Of a stretch of 12,120 nucleotides of DNA, positions 1 to 7,711 are shown piece by piece; the stretch's first letter is position 1; the number at the start of each line of letters is the position of its first letter. The position numbers were made by a program, and so were the translations under genes. Below the pieces are notes generated by a model. That model searched no databases. It saw only the letters and a list, made by a program, of their open reading frames with translations, and had not been told where the DNA came from. This DNA comes from an uncultured Bacillus sp. (GTDB lineage: Bacteria > Bacillota > Bacilli > Bacillales > DSM-1321), in assembly GCA_934215995.1 (NCBI GenBank), contig CAKQBC010000041.1, positions 1-12,120 of the forward strand. The letters are read 5' to 3'.

Positions 1-1434
1 GAACGGCTTCGGCCTGCGGTTTTTCAACGGGATCGGAATTCTGATGATTACGTCCCTTAAGGCCTTGTATGAAAACGGGATGAAAGGCCACATATAAGGG
101 ATGACCAGCGATTTCATGCTGACAAGCATCAGCAGGTGGGCAGTCGTCCCGATCACCAGCCCCGGCAACCCAAAGATTGCTGTAGCCAAAAGCAGGACAA
201 GGCGGACAATCCGGTTTGCCAGGCTCAATTCATAGCTCGGCGTGGCAAATGTCCCTATGGCTGCAACGGATAAATAAAGAATTACTTCATTCGAAAACAG
301 CCCGACCTCGACTGCCACTCCGCCAATCATCAATGCTGCCACGAGCCCAAGGGCTGTCGCCAACGAAGAAGGCGTATGGATGGCGGCCATCCTGAGCATA
401 TCCAAGCCGACTTCTATAATGAGGAACTGGATGATCAAGGGGATAACCCCATAGTCGGACGGGCCTACAAAGGATAACGATGCCGGGAGATACGCCGGAT
501 TCATGGCAAAAAAATACCAGAGCGGCAATATGAAAATCGATGCCCATACTCCCAAGTACCTTACGAGCCTTAGATAAGCGCCTACGACCGGCTTGTTTCT
601 GTATTCTTCCGCATGCTGCAGGTGATGCCAAAAGGTAGCTGGGGCAATCAGCGCACTCGGTGTCCCGTCCACGTAAACTATGACGTGCCCCTCATAAAGA
701 TGGACTGCTGCTGTATCCGGCCTTTCTGTATATCTCAAAACAGGGTACGGATTCCAATAATCCCCCGTAATGAATTCATCGACTGTCTTTTCCCCCATCG
801 GCAAACCGTCCGTGTCTATGTCGCTGAGCGACTTCTTGATCTCATCGACGAATTGGGGATTAACCACATCTTCAATATAACTGATGACGATATCTGTCTT
901 TGAACGCCGCCCGACGGACATGTACTCCATCCTCAGCGTGCGGTCGCGCACCCTTCTGCGGGTCAGGGCTGTGTTGAACACAATCGTTTCCACGAAACCG
1001 TCCCTTGCTCCCCTGACAACCCGTTCCATATCAGGTTCCTGCGGTCCCCTGACAGGGTAAGTCCGGGCGTCTATCACGATGGCATCGCGCATGCCATCCA
1101 CGACAAGCACTGTCGGTCCCGCCAGGACGCTTTCCACCAGCTTATCAAGATCATTCTGGGCTTCGACCTCAACATACGGGATATATGTCTTCAATAATTT
1201 TTCCAAAGGATCGGGTTCAAGGTCCTCCGCCTTCAATTCCAGCAGAATCTTCATCAGATAGTGCAGGATGTCATCCTTCACAAAGCCATCTATGAAAAAT
1301 AAAGCCATTTTCCTTCCGGCATAAATGACGTCCAGCCTGATTACATCAAAGCTTTTGTCGACACCCAACGCCTGGTTCAAATAAGCAACATTATCCTCAA
1401 TATTGTCTTTCACTGTGCGTTTCTCAGTTTCCAT
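1..1434 (-). CDS. spoVAF: Spore germination protein SpoVAF (GerA/GerAA family), 3' end cut by window
   Basis: My translation of the minus strand gives 478 codons with no stop, running off the left edge. About 15 residues should be missing, since B. subtilis SpoVAF is about 490 residues. The first ~260 residues are soluble and include the stretch AGPTVLVVDGMRDAIVIDAR. A multi-spanning membrane domain follows, with LRMAAIHTPSSLATALGLVA and FATPSYELSLANRIVRL, which I recognise as closer to SpoVAF than to the GerAA subunits of nutrient receptors. The protein would sit in the spore inner membrane. In B. subtilis, SpoVAF works with FigP (YqhR) as an ion-conducting complex that amplifies germination. 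The ATG at 1434 has AAGGGGG seven bases upstream. The gene follows the gluP terminator, so it probably has its own promoter, but I could not identify a convincing sigma-G site in the 43 bases available. An ordinary GerA-family receptor subunit is the alternative. Confidence 0.88.
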   Translation of the reverse strand, partial: METEKRTVKDNIEDNVAYLNQALGVDKSFDVIRLDVIYAGRKMALFFIDGFVKDDILHYLMKILLELKAEDLEPDPLEKLLKTYIPYVEVEAQNDLDKLVESVLAGPTVLVVDGMRDAIVIDARTYPVRGPQEPDMERVVRGARDGFVETIVFNTALTRRRVRDRTLRMEYMSVGRRSKTDIVISYIEDVVNPQFVDEIKKSLSDIDTDGLPMGEKTVDEFITGDYWNPYPVLRYTERPDTAAVHLYEGHVIVYVDGTPSALIAPATFWHHLQHAEEYRNKPVVGAYLRLVRYLGVWASIFILPLWYFFAMNPAYLPASLSFVGPSDYGVIPLIIQFLIIEVGLDMLRMAAIHTPSSLATALGLVAALMIGGVAVEVGLFSNEVILYLSVAAIGTFATPSYELSLANRIVRLVLLLATAIFGLPGLVIGTTAHLLMLVSMKSLVIPYMWPFIPFSYKALRDVIIRIPIPLKNRRPKPF

Positions 1435-1466
1435 TGTCTGGCCCCCTTCACTATACATACAATTTT

Positions 1467-1507
1467 GGACAACAAAAGAGGGAAGCATACATCAGTATGC
1501 TTCCCTC
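1467..1507 (-). terminator. Rho-independent terminator of gluP
   Basis: A perfect 13-bp inverted repeat (1478-1490 with 1495-1507, loop ATCA) is followed on the minus strand by a T-rich run (TTTTGTTGT). It lies between the gluP stop and the spoVAF ribosome binding site and should separate the two transcription units. Confidence 0.87.
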
Positions 1508-1540
1508 AGCGGCACGCCAAGTGCCCGTTTGTAGCAGAAG

Positions 1541-1573
1541 GGATATCCCGGAACCTGCATGTCCGGGCTATCC
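1541..1573 (-). other. Long hairpin in the gluP 3' untranslated region
   Basis: A 12-base arm at 1541-1552 pairs with 1562-1573 with one mismatch, around a 9-base loop. It starts six bases after the gluP stop and has no T-run after it on the minus strand, so it is not a terminator itself. A smaller perfect hairpin (GGCAC/GTGCC, 1511-1525) lies between it and the terminator. A role in mRNA stability is inference. Confidence 0.6.
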
Positions 1574-1578
1574 GCCTG

Positions 1579-3114
1579 TCATCGATTTGCTTTTTTCCAA
1601 TTTACAATATCTTCTTTCGCCTGCTGATAGATCTCTTCGCCCGGATTGATTTCCAGCGCTTGATCGACATGCTCCTCAGCCTTGTCGACGTCTCCCTTTT
1701 CCAAATATAGACTCGCCAGGTTAATATGCGCTTCGTGCTTTTCCGGGTTCAATTCAATGGCCTTCAGAAAACTTTCCTCCGCCTGCTGATCATTCCCCTG
1801 GTATTCACTGGCAACGCCAAGCAGGAGATACGTATCATCGGAAGCAATATCGTTTTCAACATACGTTTTCAGAACCGCTTCCGCTTTGGCGTATTCTTCA
1901 TTCACTACATATTCATAAGCCAACGAATGCTCTTGTTCCATTGATGCTTGTTTATCGAACCCGTATTTCAACAGTCCGGCCGTGCCGGCAAGCAGAACCG
2001 CTGCCGCCAGCAGCCCTTTCAATGGCTTATAATTTTTAGGCAGCCCGACTGCAGCAGCAGCGATAAAGCCGCCGATCAATCCTCCGATGTGTCCGGCATT
2101 GTCCACTCCGGGTACCGTAAAGCCGAAAACAAGGTTAATGAGAAGGAGAGCGATAATATTCATCCCCATTGTCCTTAAGAATAATTTCGGATGCCTTATG
2201 CCGAAATACAGCAGCGCTCCCAGACAGCCAAAGATGGCGCCGCTTGCTCCGGCAGCCACGGCCGGACTGAAAATGAAACTGAAAAGCACACCGGCAAAGC
2301 CGGCAAACAGATAAATGAACATAAAGCGGACACTGCCGAAGATTTTCTCCACTTCAGCCCCCACAAACAGCAGAGCCGCCGAGTTCATCAATAAATGGAG
2401 AAATCCGATATGGACGAAAACAGGGGTAATAAAACGCCACCACTCCCCGTCCAGGATTCCTGGGTTGAACTTCGCCCCAAACTCAACAAGAGTCATTGTA
2501 TTCTCGCTGCTCCCCGAGAGCTCCATCAAAAGGAATATGACAATCTGGATAGCCAAAAACACCTTTGTCAGAATCACTTTGCCGTGCTGGAATATCTTCT
2601 GTTCTTCCTGCCTCTTTCGGACACCGTTTTGTATCGCCGCCTCCTTATGGAAGCTCGCATCACCCTCTGACGGTTCAGATGAAAAATCCAGTCCGGAAAC
2701 GGAAGTGCCGAGCCTTTGGTCGAGTTCTTCCAGACCGGCAATGGCATTCTCTGAATCCATCAGCAAAGAATCTATCTTCATTTTTTTTTGCACGATCGGC
2801 TTATCAATATACATGTCATATGCATCAACCGGCTTATATAATGATAAGTAGACGTTCAATACGGAAATCGGCTTCTTGAACAAATGCTTCCGGATGTTTT
2901 CCGCATTATTTACAGTGCGGGTCAGATCTTTTTTTATCGTATTTGCCCAATCGAAGTCATGCCTCATTAGCCGCAATACGTTATACTTGCGGTTCCCGTC
3001 CTGTTCGAGCCACACTTCTTTATGGTCTTCAGACATCGTAATGATCGTAAAGCCTTGATCCTTGGTCAACGAATCTATCACTTTCCAAAATATATAGTCC
3101 TCTCTAATTCCCAC
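1579..3114 (-). CDS. gluP: Rhomboid intramembrane serine protease GluP (YqgP) with C-terminal TPR repeats
   Basis: About 511 residues, against 507 in B. subtilis. An N-terminal cytosolic domain (residues 1-180) precedes a rhomboid core with the catalytic serine in GASGAIFG (Ser291) and the histidine in NAGHIGGL (His342). These match Ser288/His339 of B. subtilis GluP, and EWWRFITPVFVHIGFLHLLMN (shown only in part: WWRFITPVFVHIG) is the conserved first-helix region. Two TPR units follow at about 400-490. The protein cleaves membrane proteins within the bilayer; in B. subtilis it cuts the magnesium transporter MgtE, acting with FtsH. No ATG is available. The frame runs upstream to TTG 3174, but the B. 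subtilis N-terminus aligns at GTG 3114, which has AAGG eleven bases upstream, so I chose GTG; the start is uncertain by up to 20 residues. The gene sits alone after a long structured leader and ends at a strong terminator. Confidence 0.93.
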   Translation of the reverse strand: MGIREDYIFWKVIDSLTKDQGFTIITMSEDHKEVWLEQDGNRKYNVLRLMRHDFDWANTIKKDLTRTVNNAENIRKHLFKKPISVLNVYLSLYKPVDAYDMYIDKPIVQKKMKIDSLLMDSENAIAGLEELDQRLGTSVSGLDFSSEPSEGDASFHKEAAIQNGVRKRQEEQKIFQHGKVILTKVFLAIQIVIFLLMELSGSSENTMTLVEFGAKFNPGILDGEWWRFITPVFVHIGFLHLLMNSAALLFVGAEVEKIFGSVRFMFIYLFAGFAGVLFSFIFSPAVAAGASGAIFGCLGALLYFGIRHPKLFLRTMGMNIIALLLINLVFGFTVPGVDNAGHIGGLIGGFIAAAAVGLPKNYKPLKGLLAAAVLLAGTAGLLKYGFDKQASMEQEHSLAYEYVVNEEYAKAEAVLKTYVENDIASDDTYLLLGVASEYQGNDQQAEESFLKAIELNPEKHEAHINLASLYLEKGDVDKAEEHVDQALEINPGEEIYQQAKEDIVNWKKANR

Positions 3115-3275
3115 TCTATTCCCTACCTTCAATGAATGCACTCGTATATGCGCTGGTTGCTTCCCCCTTAACAAGGAGGCACAGGATCAAACCTGTAAAA
3201 GGCTGTTATCCCTGCTATCAAACCTGCTTCATCCGCATTAGACTGGCTGCAGAATTTTACAAGAAAAGCATATGC

Positions 3276-3305
3276 GCATTGCTGCGGCCAGAAAGCCGGC
3301 AATGC
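3276..3305 (-). other. Bulged 11-bp hairpin in the presumed gluP leader
   Basis: GCATTGC (3276-3282) pairs with GCAATGC (3299-3305), and CGGC (3285-3288) pairs with GCCG (3295-3298). A two-base bulge (3283-3284) separates the two stem parts, and the loop has six bases. No T-run follows on the minus strand, so it is not a simple terminator. Whether it is transcribed is unknown. Confidence 0.5.
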
Positions 3306-3540
3306 ATTCGCTTTTCACAACAGGCCTTTATTTAATGATAGCAAATAATCAAACACATATGACATAATATCGCAAGAAAAACGAGAATGGAAGCACTTGC
3401 ACAGGAAAACAAGGCACCAAGCCTGTTCTTTCTAAAACACAAAATCATAGGCGGATGGCCAAATTCACCATCACTTCCCATCCCTATCGCACCCGGGGCC
3501 TTACAGCCTATAAGCACTTGCTCGCTTATAAAAGACGGCA

Positions 3541-3570
3541 AAATAAAAAATCCGGCTTGATAGCCGGATT
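3541..3570 (-). terminator. Rho-independent terminator after the 55-residue ORF
   Basis: A perfect 9-bp stem (AATCCGGCT, 3549-3557, with 3562-3570) with a four-base loop is followed on the minus strand by TTTTTTATTT. It lies seven bases after the stop of the small ORF and isolates it from gluP. Confidence 0.9.
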
Positions 3571-3577
3571 ACCCGAA

Positions 3578-3745
3578 TCATAGACGGAATAAACGCTGCA
3601 ATGCATAAATCCCTGCAGGGGAAACCCCCATATATTCCCCTGCCGCCAGATCTCGGATGAAGTCAACATCGAGAAACCGGTTCATTATTTTGTAGCGGTA
3701 TTTGTATGCCAACAGAGCCAATAGCACGATTACTAATTTCTTCAT
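3578..3745 (-). CDS. Small membrane protein of unknown function, 55 residues
   Basis: I do not recognise this protein. The ATG at 3745 has a perfect AGGAGGG eight bases upstream, which decides the start over an in-frame TTG at 3778 that has no ribosome binding site. The product starts MKKLVIVLLALLAYKYRYK, a single short hydrophobic segment (residues 4-13) followed by a basic patch, which suggests one membrane anchor with the C-terminus in the cytosol. The rest includes a mixed helix and ends PAGIYALQRLFRL. A good ribosome binding site and a dedicated terminator support it as a real gene. Its ribosome binding site lies inside the 3' arm of the ldh terminator hairpin, so its expression is probably tied to read-through from ldh or to a hidden promoter. 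It occupies roughly the place of B. subtilis yqgO, but I cannot claim orthology. Confidence 0.72.
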   Translation of the reverse strand: MKKLVIVLLALLAYKYRYKIMNRFLDVDFIRDLAAGEYMGVSPAGIYALQRLFRL

Positions 3746-3790
3746 AAAAAAATCCCTCCTGTTGGTAGTGTTCAACAAGGAGGGATTTTT
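3746..3790 (-). terminator. ldh terminator hairpin that also contains the next gene's ribosome binding site
   Basis: AATCCCTCCT (3751-3760) pairs perfectly with AGGAGGGATT (3778-3787). Outer A/T pairs and an inner GTTG/CAAC extension with one bulged base lengthen the stem. On the minus strand the stem is followed by a run of seven T, the form of a rho-independent terminator for ldh. The 3' arm on the minus strand is AGGAGGG, the Shine-Dalgarno of the 55-residue ORF, whose ATG directly follows the T-run. The hairpin is also nearly symmetrical on the plus strand. Confidence 0.82.
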
Positions 3791-3811
3791 ATGTCAGGCT
3801 GTCCGATTAAT

Positions 3812-4769
<958 letters not shown>

Positions 4770-4835
4770 TCAATAAACTTCCTTTCAAACTTTACTCGGA
4801 AAAATGATGCGGATCGCATATTTCCCCTTATTGCC

Positions 4836-5621
4836 CTATAAACAGTACAGGATAGCAGTTCCTATAACTGTTGCAGACAATATTGAAACCATATTGACTC
4901 CATCATTAGTAAGCCAGGCAAGCCCGTTGTACAGTACAGTTTCCTGACCGCAATGCAGCCTCTTTTCCGTTGCAATCCCGCAGCTTGCGCATCGGCGCTT
5001 CGCTTGCAGGACCGCCCCCAAAACGGTATCAGCCAGGCAGCCCGCAAAACCGCAGGCGGCAATATATCCTATCAGAAAGGCCGATGGGAGCGAAAAAAGG
5101 ACATAGCCGCAGGCGGCAATCAGCAGTGAGCCTGACAATGCCGCCGCCGTTCCTAAACCGCTAATCGCTCCCGATGTTCCTCTTCTGACCTGTTTCATGG
5201 TCACTATATGATAAGGATCACGTTTGCTTAAGACCCCGATTTCAGAAGCCCACGTATCCGAGTTGGATGCCGCGACAGAAATCAAAAACGCGATTTGCCA
5301 CAAATCATTCCCCGTAAGGTAAAAGAGTACAGATGACAGGCAGGCTACAGAGCCATTAGCTGCCACTTGGACCCAATCCCTTCTGGAGCCCTTCTCGTGG
5401 ATATCCTCTAATTCCTTCTTTTTCTGTTTCTTATAACCAGACCACATACTGGATGTGGCAAAGAAAACCCCAAGGATCAGCAGCCCTCTCCAGCCAAAGC
5501 CAATCGACACCAGGCATCCTGTTACGAACGTGGCTATTGCTCCGGATTTGGAAAGAGACTTATCTGCATATCCTGCAATGCTGACTACTAATATTACGAC
5601 AATATATAGGCTACCTATCAT
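4836..5621 (-). CDS. DUF92 family multi-spanning membrane protein
   Basis: The 261 residues contain about six or seven hydrophobic segments and the conserved DUF92/TMEM19 blocks: SNSDTWASEIG (119-129), RRGTSGAISGLG (146-157), GCLADTVLGA (194-203), and a late Cys motif CASC...HC (Cys211, Cys214, Cys224) before WLTNDGVNMV. The only characterised relative I know is plant VTE6, assigned as a phytyl-phosphate kinase, so a prenyl-phosphate kinase role is possible, but this is family-level inference. The conserved Asp residues in SDTWAS and CLAD would fit metal and phosphate handling, and the three cysteines could bind metal. The ATG at 5621 lies inside the last codons of yqgN (11-base overlap) with GAGGGG eight bases upstream, so translation is probably coupled to yqgN. 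Confidence 0.9.
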   Translation of the reverse strand: MIGSLYIVVILVVSIAGYADKSLSKSGAIATFVTGCLVSIGFGWRGLLILGVFFATSSMWSGYKKQKKKELEDIHEKGSRRDWVQVAANGSVACLSSVLFYLTGNDLWQIAFLISVAASNSDTWASEIGVLSKRDPYHIVTMKQVRRGTSGAISGLGTAAALSGSLLIAACGYVLFSLPSAFLIGYIAACGFAGCLADTVLGAVLQAKRRCASCGIATEKRLHCGQETVLYNGLAWLTNDGVNMVSILSATVIGTAILYCL

Positions 5622-6189
5622 TATAAATTCCCCTCACGCTTTTTGGCATAACCAATTTTTGGACCGGTACATCAAATTTTTCCACCATAACCCTTAAAAC
5701 TAGCTGTTCTTCGAAAAGTACCGACACAGTTTTGCCACAAAATGTCCGCAAATAACGATCAAAGTATCCACCGCCGTATCCAATCCGGTATCCCTGATGG
5801 TCAAAAATGACACCTGGAACGACCATCAAATCGATATCATCTGATTGCGCAGGGGATGTCATCTCCACAATCGGTTCTTTAAGATCCATATAGGCCTGTT
5901 CCAATTGGCCCCAATCCTCTATGAAGCGAAATTCCATCGTCCTGTCCAAGGGATTGCATTTCGGCACCGCAACCCGCTTCCCCTCGGCCCACGCCCTTTC
6001 AATGATGCCATGGGTATCCAGTTCTTTTCCGCGTGATACAGTGATTCCTATGACAGCAGAGGAAATCCATTCGGGCGTCCTGTATAATTCCATTGCAGCC
6101 GCTTCGCTTTTTTGCCTATGCTGATCTTCAGGCATGTGATGAAGCCTGGCCAGCATTTCTTTTCTCTGTTCTTTTTTTTCCTGTGCCAC
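5611..6189 (-). CDS. yqgN: 5-formyltetrahydrofolate cyclo-ligase (MTHFS family)
   Basis: This enzyme uses ATP to convert 5-formyltetrahydrofolate to 5,10-methenyltetrahydrofolate, returning a dead-end folate to the one-carbon pool. The 192 residues are of normal length. The family signature VVPGVIFDHQGYRIGYGGGY (residues 123-142, continuing FDRYL) is intact and forms the phosphate and folate site; the basic N-terminal KKEQRKEML helix and GKELDTHGII (54-63) are also typical. The start is GTG at 6189, with GGGGAG ten bases upstream. A TATAAT hexamer at 6227-6232 on the minus strand may be its promoter. The gene leads a two-gene unit with the DUF92 protein, and its stop overlaps the next start. 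It lies next to rpmG in B. subtilis, but here glsA separates them. Confidence 0.95.
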   Translation of the reverse strand: MAQEKKEQRKEMLARLHHMPEDQHRQKSEAAAMELYRTPEWISSAVIGITVSRGKELDTHGIIERAWAEGKRVAVPKCNPLDRTMEFRFIEDWGQLEQAYMDLKEPIVEMTSPAQSDDIDLMVVPGVIFDHQGYRIGYGGGYFDRYLRTFCGKTVSVLFEEQLVLRVMVEKFDVPVQKLVMPKSVRGIYNDR

Positions 6190-6226
6190 TTCTGTTCAAC
6201 TCCCCGTTTTCCGTTCCTGTTCCCTC

Positions 6227-6232
6227 ATTATA
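6227..6232 (-). promoter_or_regulatory. Possible -10 element of the yqgN promoter
   Basis: A perfect TATAAT on the minus strand lies 38 bases upstream of the yqgN GTG. I see no good -35 element at 16-18 bases spacing, so this is tentative. Confidence 0.3.
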
Positions 6233-6338
6233 ATATGCCGGGGTGGCCGGCGCCTCTTTCTTTATACAGCAATAATTGCGGCTCGGTGAACTGCATGCCG
6301 TTCGGCCTTATAAAAAAACCTATTTTCAGGAAAAAATA

Positions 6339-6422
6339 GATGTTTTTATAGGGTAAACAAATAAACATCAACAAAATATCATCATTTTTTGTTAAAATAC
6401 CATCCTGAAGGTTAAAGTATAT
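6339..6422 (+). promoter_or_regulatory. Candidate promoter and operator region of glsA
   Basis: TTGTTA (6389-6394) and TAAAGT (6413-6418) with an 18-base gap make a weak sigma-A-type pair, each matching 4 of 6. An inverted repeat GATGTTT/AAACATC (6339-6345 and 6363-6369) and a short AAGTA/TACTT dyad (6415-6428, partly beyond this entry) flank it. I did not find a full TnrA/GlnR box. Confidence 0.3.
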
Positions 6423-6473
6423 GTACTTACTGCCCTCATTTGAAAATAAAAGTAAAAAGAAGGGAGAAACCCG

Positions 6474-7436
6474 ATGCTAAACAAAATTATTCTGTCCCAA
6501 CTGGAACAATGGGTTGAAGAAAACCGTTCCCATACAATACTTGGCGAGCCTGCACAATATATCCCTGCACTTGCCAAACAGGACCCTGACCAACTGGGCA
6601 TATGCATTATGGACCATCTTGGCGACTCCTATTGCGCAGGTGATACAGATGTATCGTTCACCTTACAGAGCATCTCCAAAATCCTGGCTTTCATCGCTGT
6701 CTGCCACCATCACGGAATTGAATACGTACTGGACCGGGTCGATGTCGAACCGACAGGAGAGGCATTCAATTCCATCATCCCATTCGAGATACACCGCCCT
6801 GGAAAACCATTCAACCCTTTGATCAACGCAGGCGCCATCAGAGTGTCTTCCATGCTGCCCGGTGAGACAATAAAGGAGAAATACACTTATTTTATTGATT
6901 TCCTGGAAAAGTTCATTGATAAGAAGCTGGAATTGGACGAGGAAGTTTATGAATCAGAATGGAAAACAGCCCATCGCAACAGGGCGCTTGCCTATTATCT
7001 GAAGGAATCCAATCAGTTGGACCTTGAGGTTGAAGAAGCGCTTGAAATATATTTAAGGCAATGTTCCGTAAACATCACTTTGATCGATTTGGCTAAAATC
7101 GGCCTGATCATCGCCTATGATGGATATGATCCGGTGAACAAAAAGCAGATCTTCTCGAAAGAGATCGCAAGGATTGCGAAAGTTCTTATGGTCACGTGCG
7201 GCATGTATAACTCATCCGGCAAATTTGCCGCTTATGTAGGTGTGCCTGCCAAAAGCGGAGTTTCGGGTGGCATCATGGCATCCGTCCCTCAAAAGTGGCA
7301 TTCGGAGGAAGAAAGTTTCCGTAACGGAGCGGGAATTGCCGTCTTTTCCCCATCAATCGACGTCAGCGGAAACAGTGCAGCGGGCACAATGCTTTTGAAG
7401 CATATATCAAAAGAATGGGACTTCAGCATTTTCTGA
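6474..7436 (+). CDS. glsA: Glutaminase (GlsA family, serine-dependent beta-lactamase-like fold)
   Basis: This enzyme hydrolyses L-glutamine to glutamate and ammonia in the cytosol. The 320 residues are slightly longer than the usual 305-310. The Ser-Lys dyad is in QSISK (Ser66, Lys69), followed by EPTGEAFNS (92-100), NPLINAGAI (114-122), YLRQCSVNIT and KSGVSGGIM, all conserved in the family. There is no STAS or ankyrin extension. The ATG at 6474 has AAGGGAG seven bases upstream. The gene is on the plus strand, divergent from yqgN and convergent with rpmG. A paralogue (ylaM/glsA2 type) may exist elsewhere in the genome. No glutamine transporter is adjacent, so links to ammonia supply or acid tolerance cannot be judged from this window. 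Confidence 0.96.
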   Translation: MLNKIILSQLEQWVEENRSHTILGEPAQYIPALAKQDPDQLGICIMDHLGDSYCAGDTDVSFTLQSISKILAFIAVCHHHGIEYVLDRVDVEPTGEAFNSIIPFEIHRPGKPFNPLINAGAIRVSSMLPGETIKEKYTYFIDFLEKFIDKKLELDEEVYESEWKTAHRNRALAYYLKESNQLDLEVEEALEIYLRQCSVNITLIDLAKIGLIIAYDGYDPVNKKQIFSKEIARIAKVLMVTCGMYNSSGKFAAYVGVPAKSGVSGGIMASVPQKWHSEEESFRNGAGIAVFSPSIDVSGNSAAGTMLLKHISKEWDFSIF

Positions 7437-7486
7437 TCCCTCCATCTTCAGGGATTGGGCTTGCTCCTTAACATAAAAATGAGCAC

Positions 7487-7523
7487 AAAAAAACAACAGG
7501 AAAAAATCCTGTTGTTTATTTTG
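7487..7523. terminator. Shared bidirectional terminator between glsA and rpmG
   Basis: A perfect 11-bp stem (AAACAACAGGA, 7491-7501, with 7507-7517) surrounds a five-A loop. The minus strand continues the stem with four more T, giving a seven-T run for rpmG, and the plus strand continues ATTTTGTTT for glsA. The 3' arm overlaps the last bases of the rpmG stop codon (7516-7518). Confidence 0.88.
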
Positions 7524-7665
7524 TTTCACGGTGCAATGTTGCACGTTTTTCTCTTGAGCAATATTTTTTAAGCTCAAGACGGTCTGGGTTGTTACGTTTA
7601 TTCTTTTTAGAAATATAGTTACGGTCTCCACACTCAGTGCAAGCTAACGTAATATTTACACGCAT
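7516..7665 (-). CDS. rpmG: 50S ribosomal protein L33 (RpmGA type)
   Basis: The 49-residue product starts [19 protein letters not shown] and ends LHRETK, which matches the L33 family and B. subtilis RpmGA closely. L33 binds the 23S rRNA near the E site. Cys9 and Cys12 form CTEC, and a single later Cys36 (KKYCSREK) replaces the usual second CxxC. RpmGA of B. subtilis, as I recall it, also has three cysteines, so this is probably not damage. The ATG at 7665 has GGAGGG seven bases upstream. The gene is monocistronic: a promoter lies just upstream and the terminator overlaps its stop codon. Confidence 0.96.
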   Translation of the reverse strand: MRVNITLACTECGDRNYISKKNKRNNPDRLELKKYCSREKRATLHRETK

Positions 7666-7711
7666 TTAATTTCCCTCCAAACATCATGTCATCTTCACAT
7701 AGGACTTTTCT

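Larger units (their letters stand above)
3115..3577. other. 463-base gene-free stretch with inverted and direct repeats, upstream of gluP
   Basis: I find no credible gene here. The only open frame of note (minus, 3332-3541) would need a TTG start and has no ribosome binding site. The stretch holds a terminator for the small upstream ORF (3541-3570), a hairpin at 3509-3530 (TATAAGC/GCTTATA), a large bulged hairpin at 3276-3305, a small hairpin at 3181-3196 (ACAGG/CCTGT), a 10-base direct repeat ATCAAACCTG at 3186-3195 and 3217-3226, and a second 10-base direct repeat AAGCACTTGC at 3391-3400 and 3512-3521. The gluP promoter must lie here or in the upstream gene. It does not match a riboswitch class I can name. 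Confidence 0.6.

Noticed and set aside
2315..2851. Long plus-strand open frame of 178 codons
   Set aside because: It lies fully antisense to gluP, lacks a ribosome binding site and has no recognisable domain.
3332..3541. Open frame of 69 codons on the minus strand with a hydrophobic end
   Set aside because: It needs a TTG start with no ribosome binding site, sits next to the terminator at 3541-3570 and has no recognisable domain; it is more likely part of an untranslated leader.
4770..4835. Short dyad ATGCG/CGCAT as a terminator for the yqgN-DUF92 unit
   Set aside because: The five-bp stem is too weak, although a CATTTTT follows it on the minus strand; I did not count it.
6190..6473. TnrA/GlnR box upstream of glsA
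   Set aside because: No stretch fits the TGTNA...TNACA pattern; only partial matches are present.
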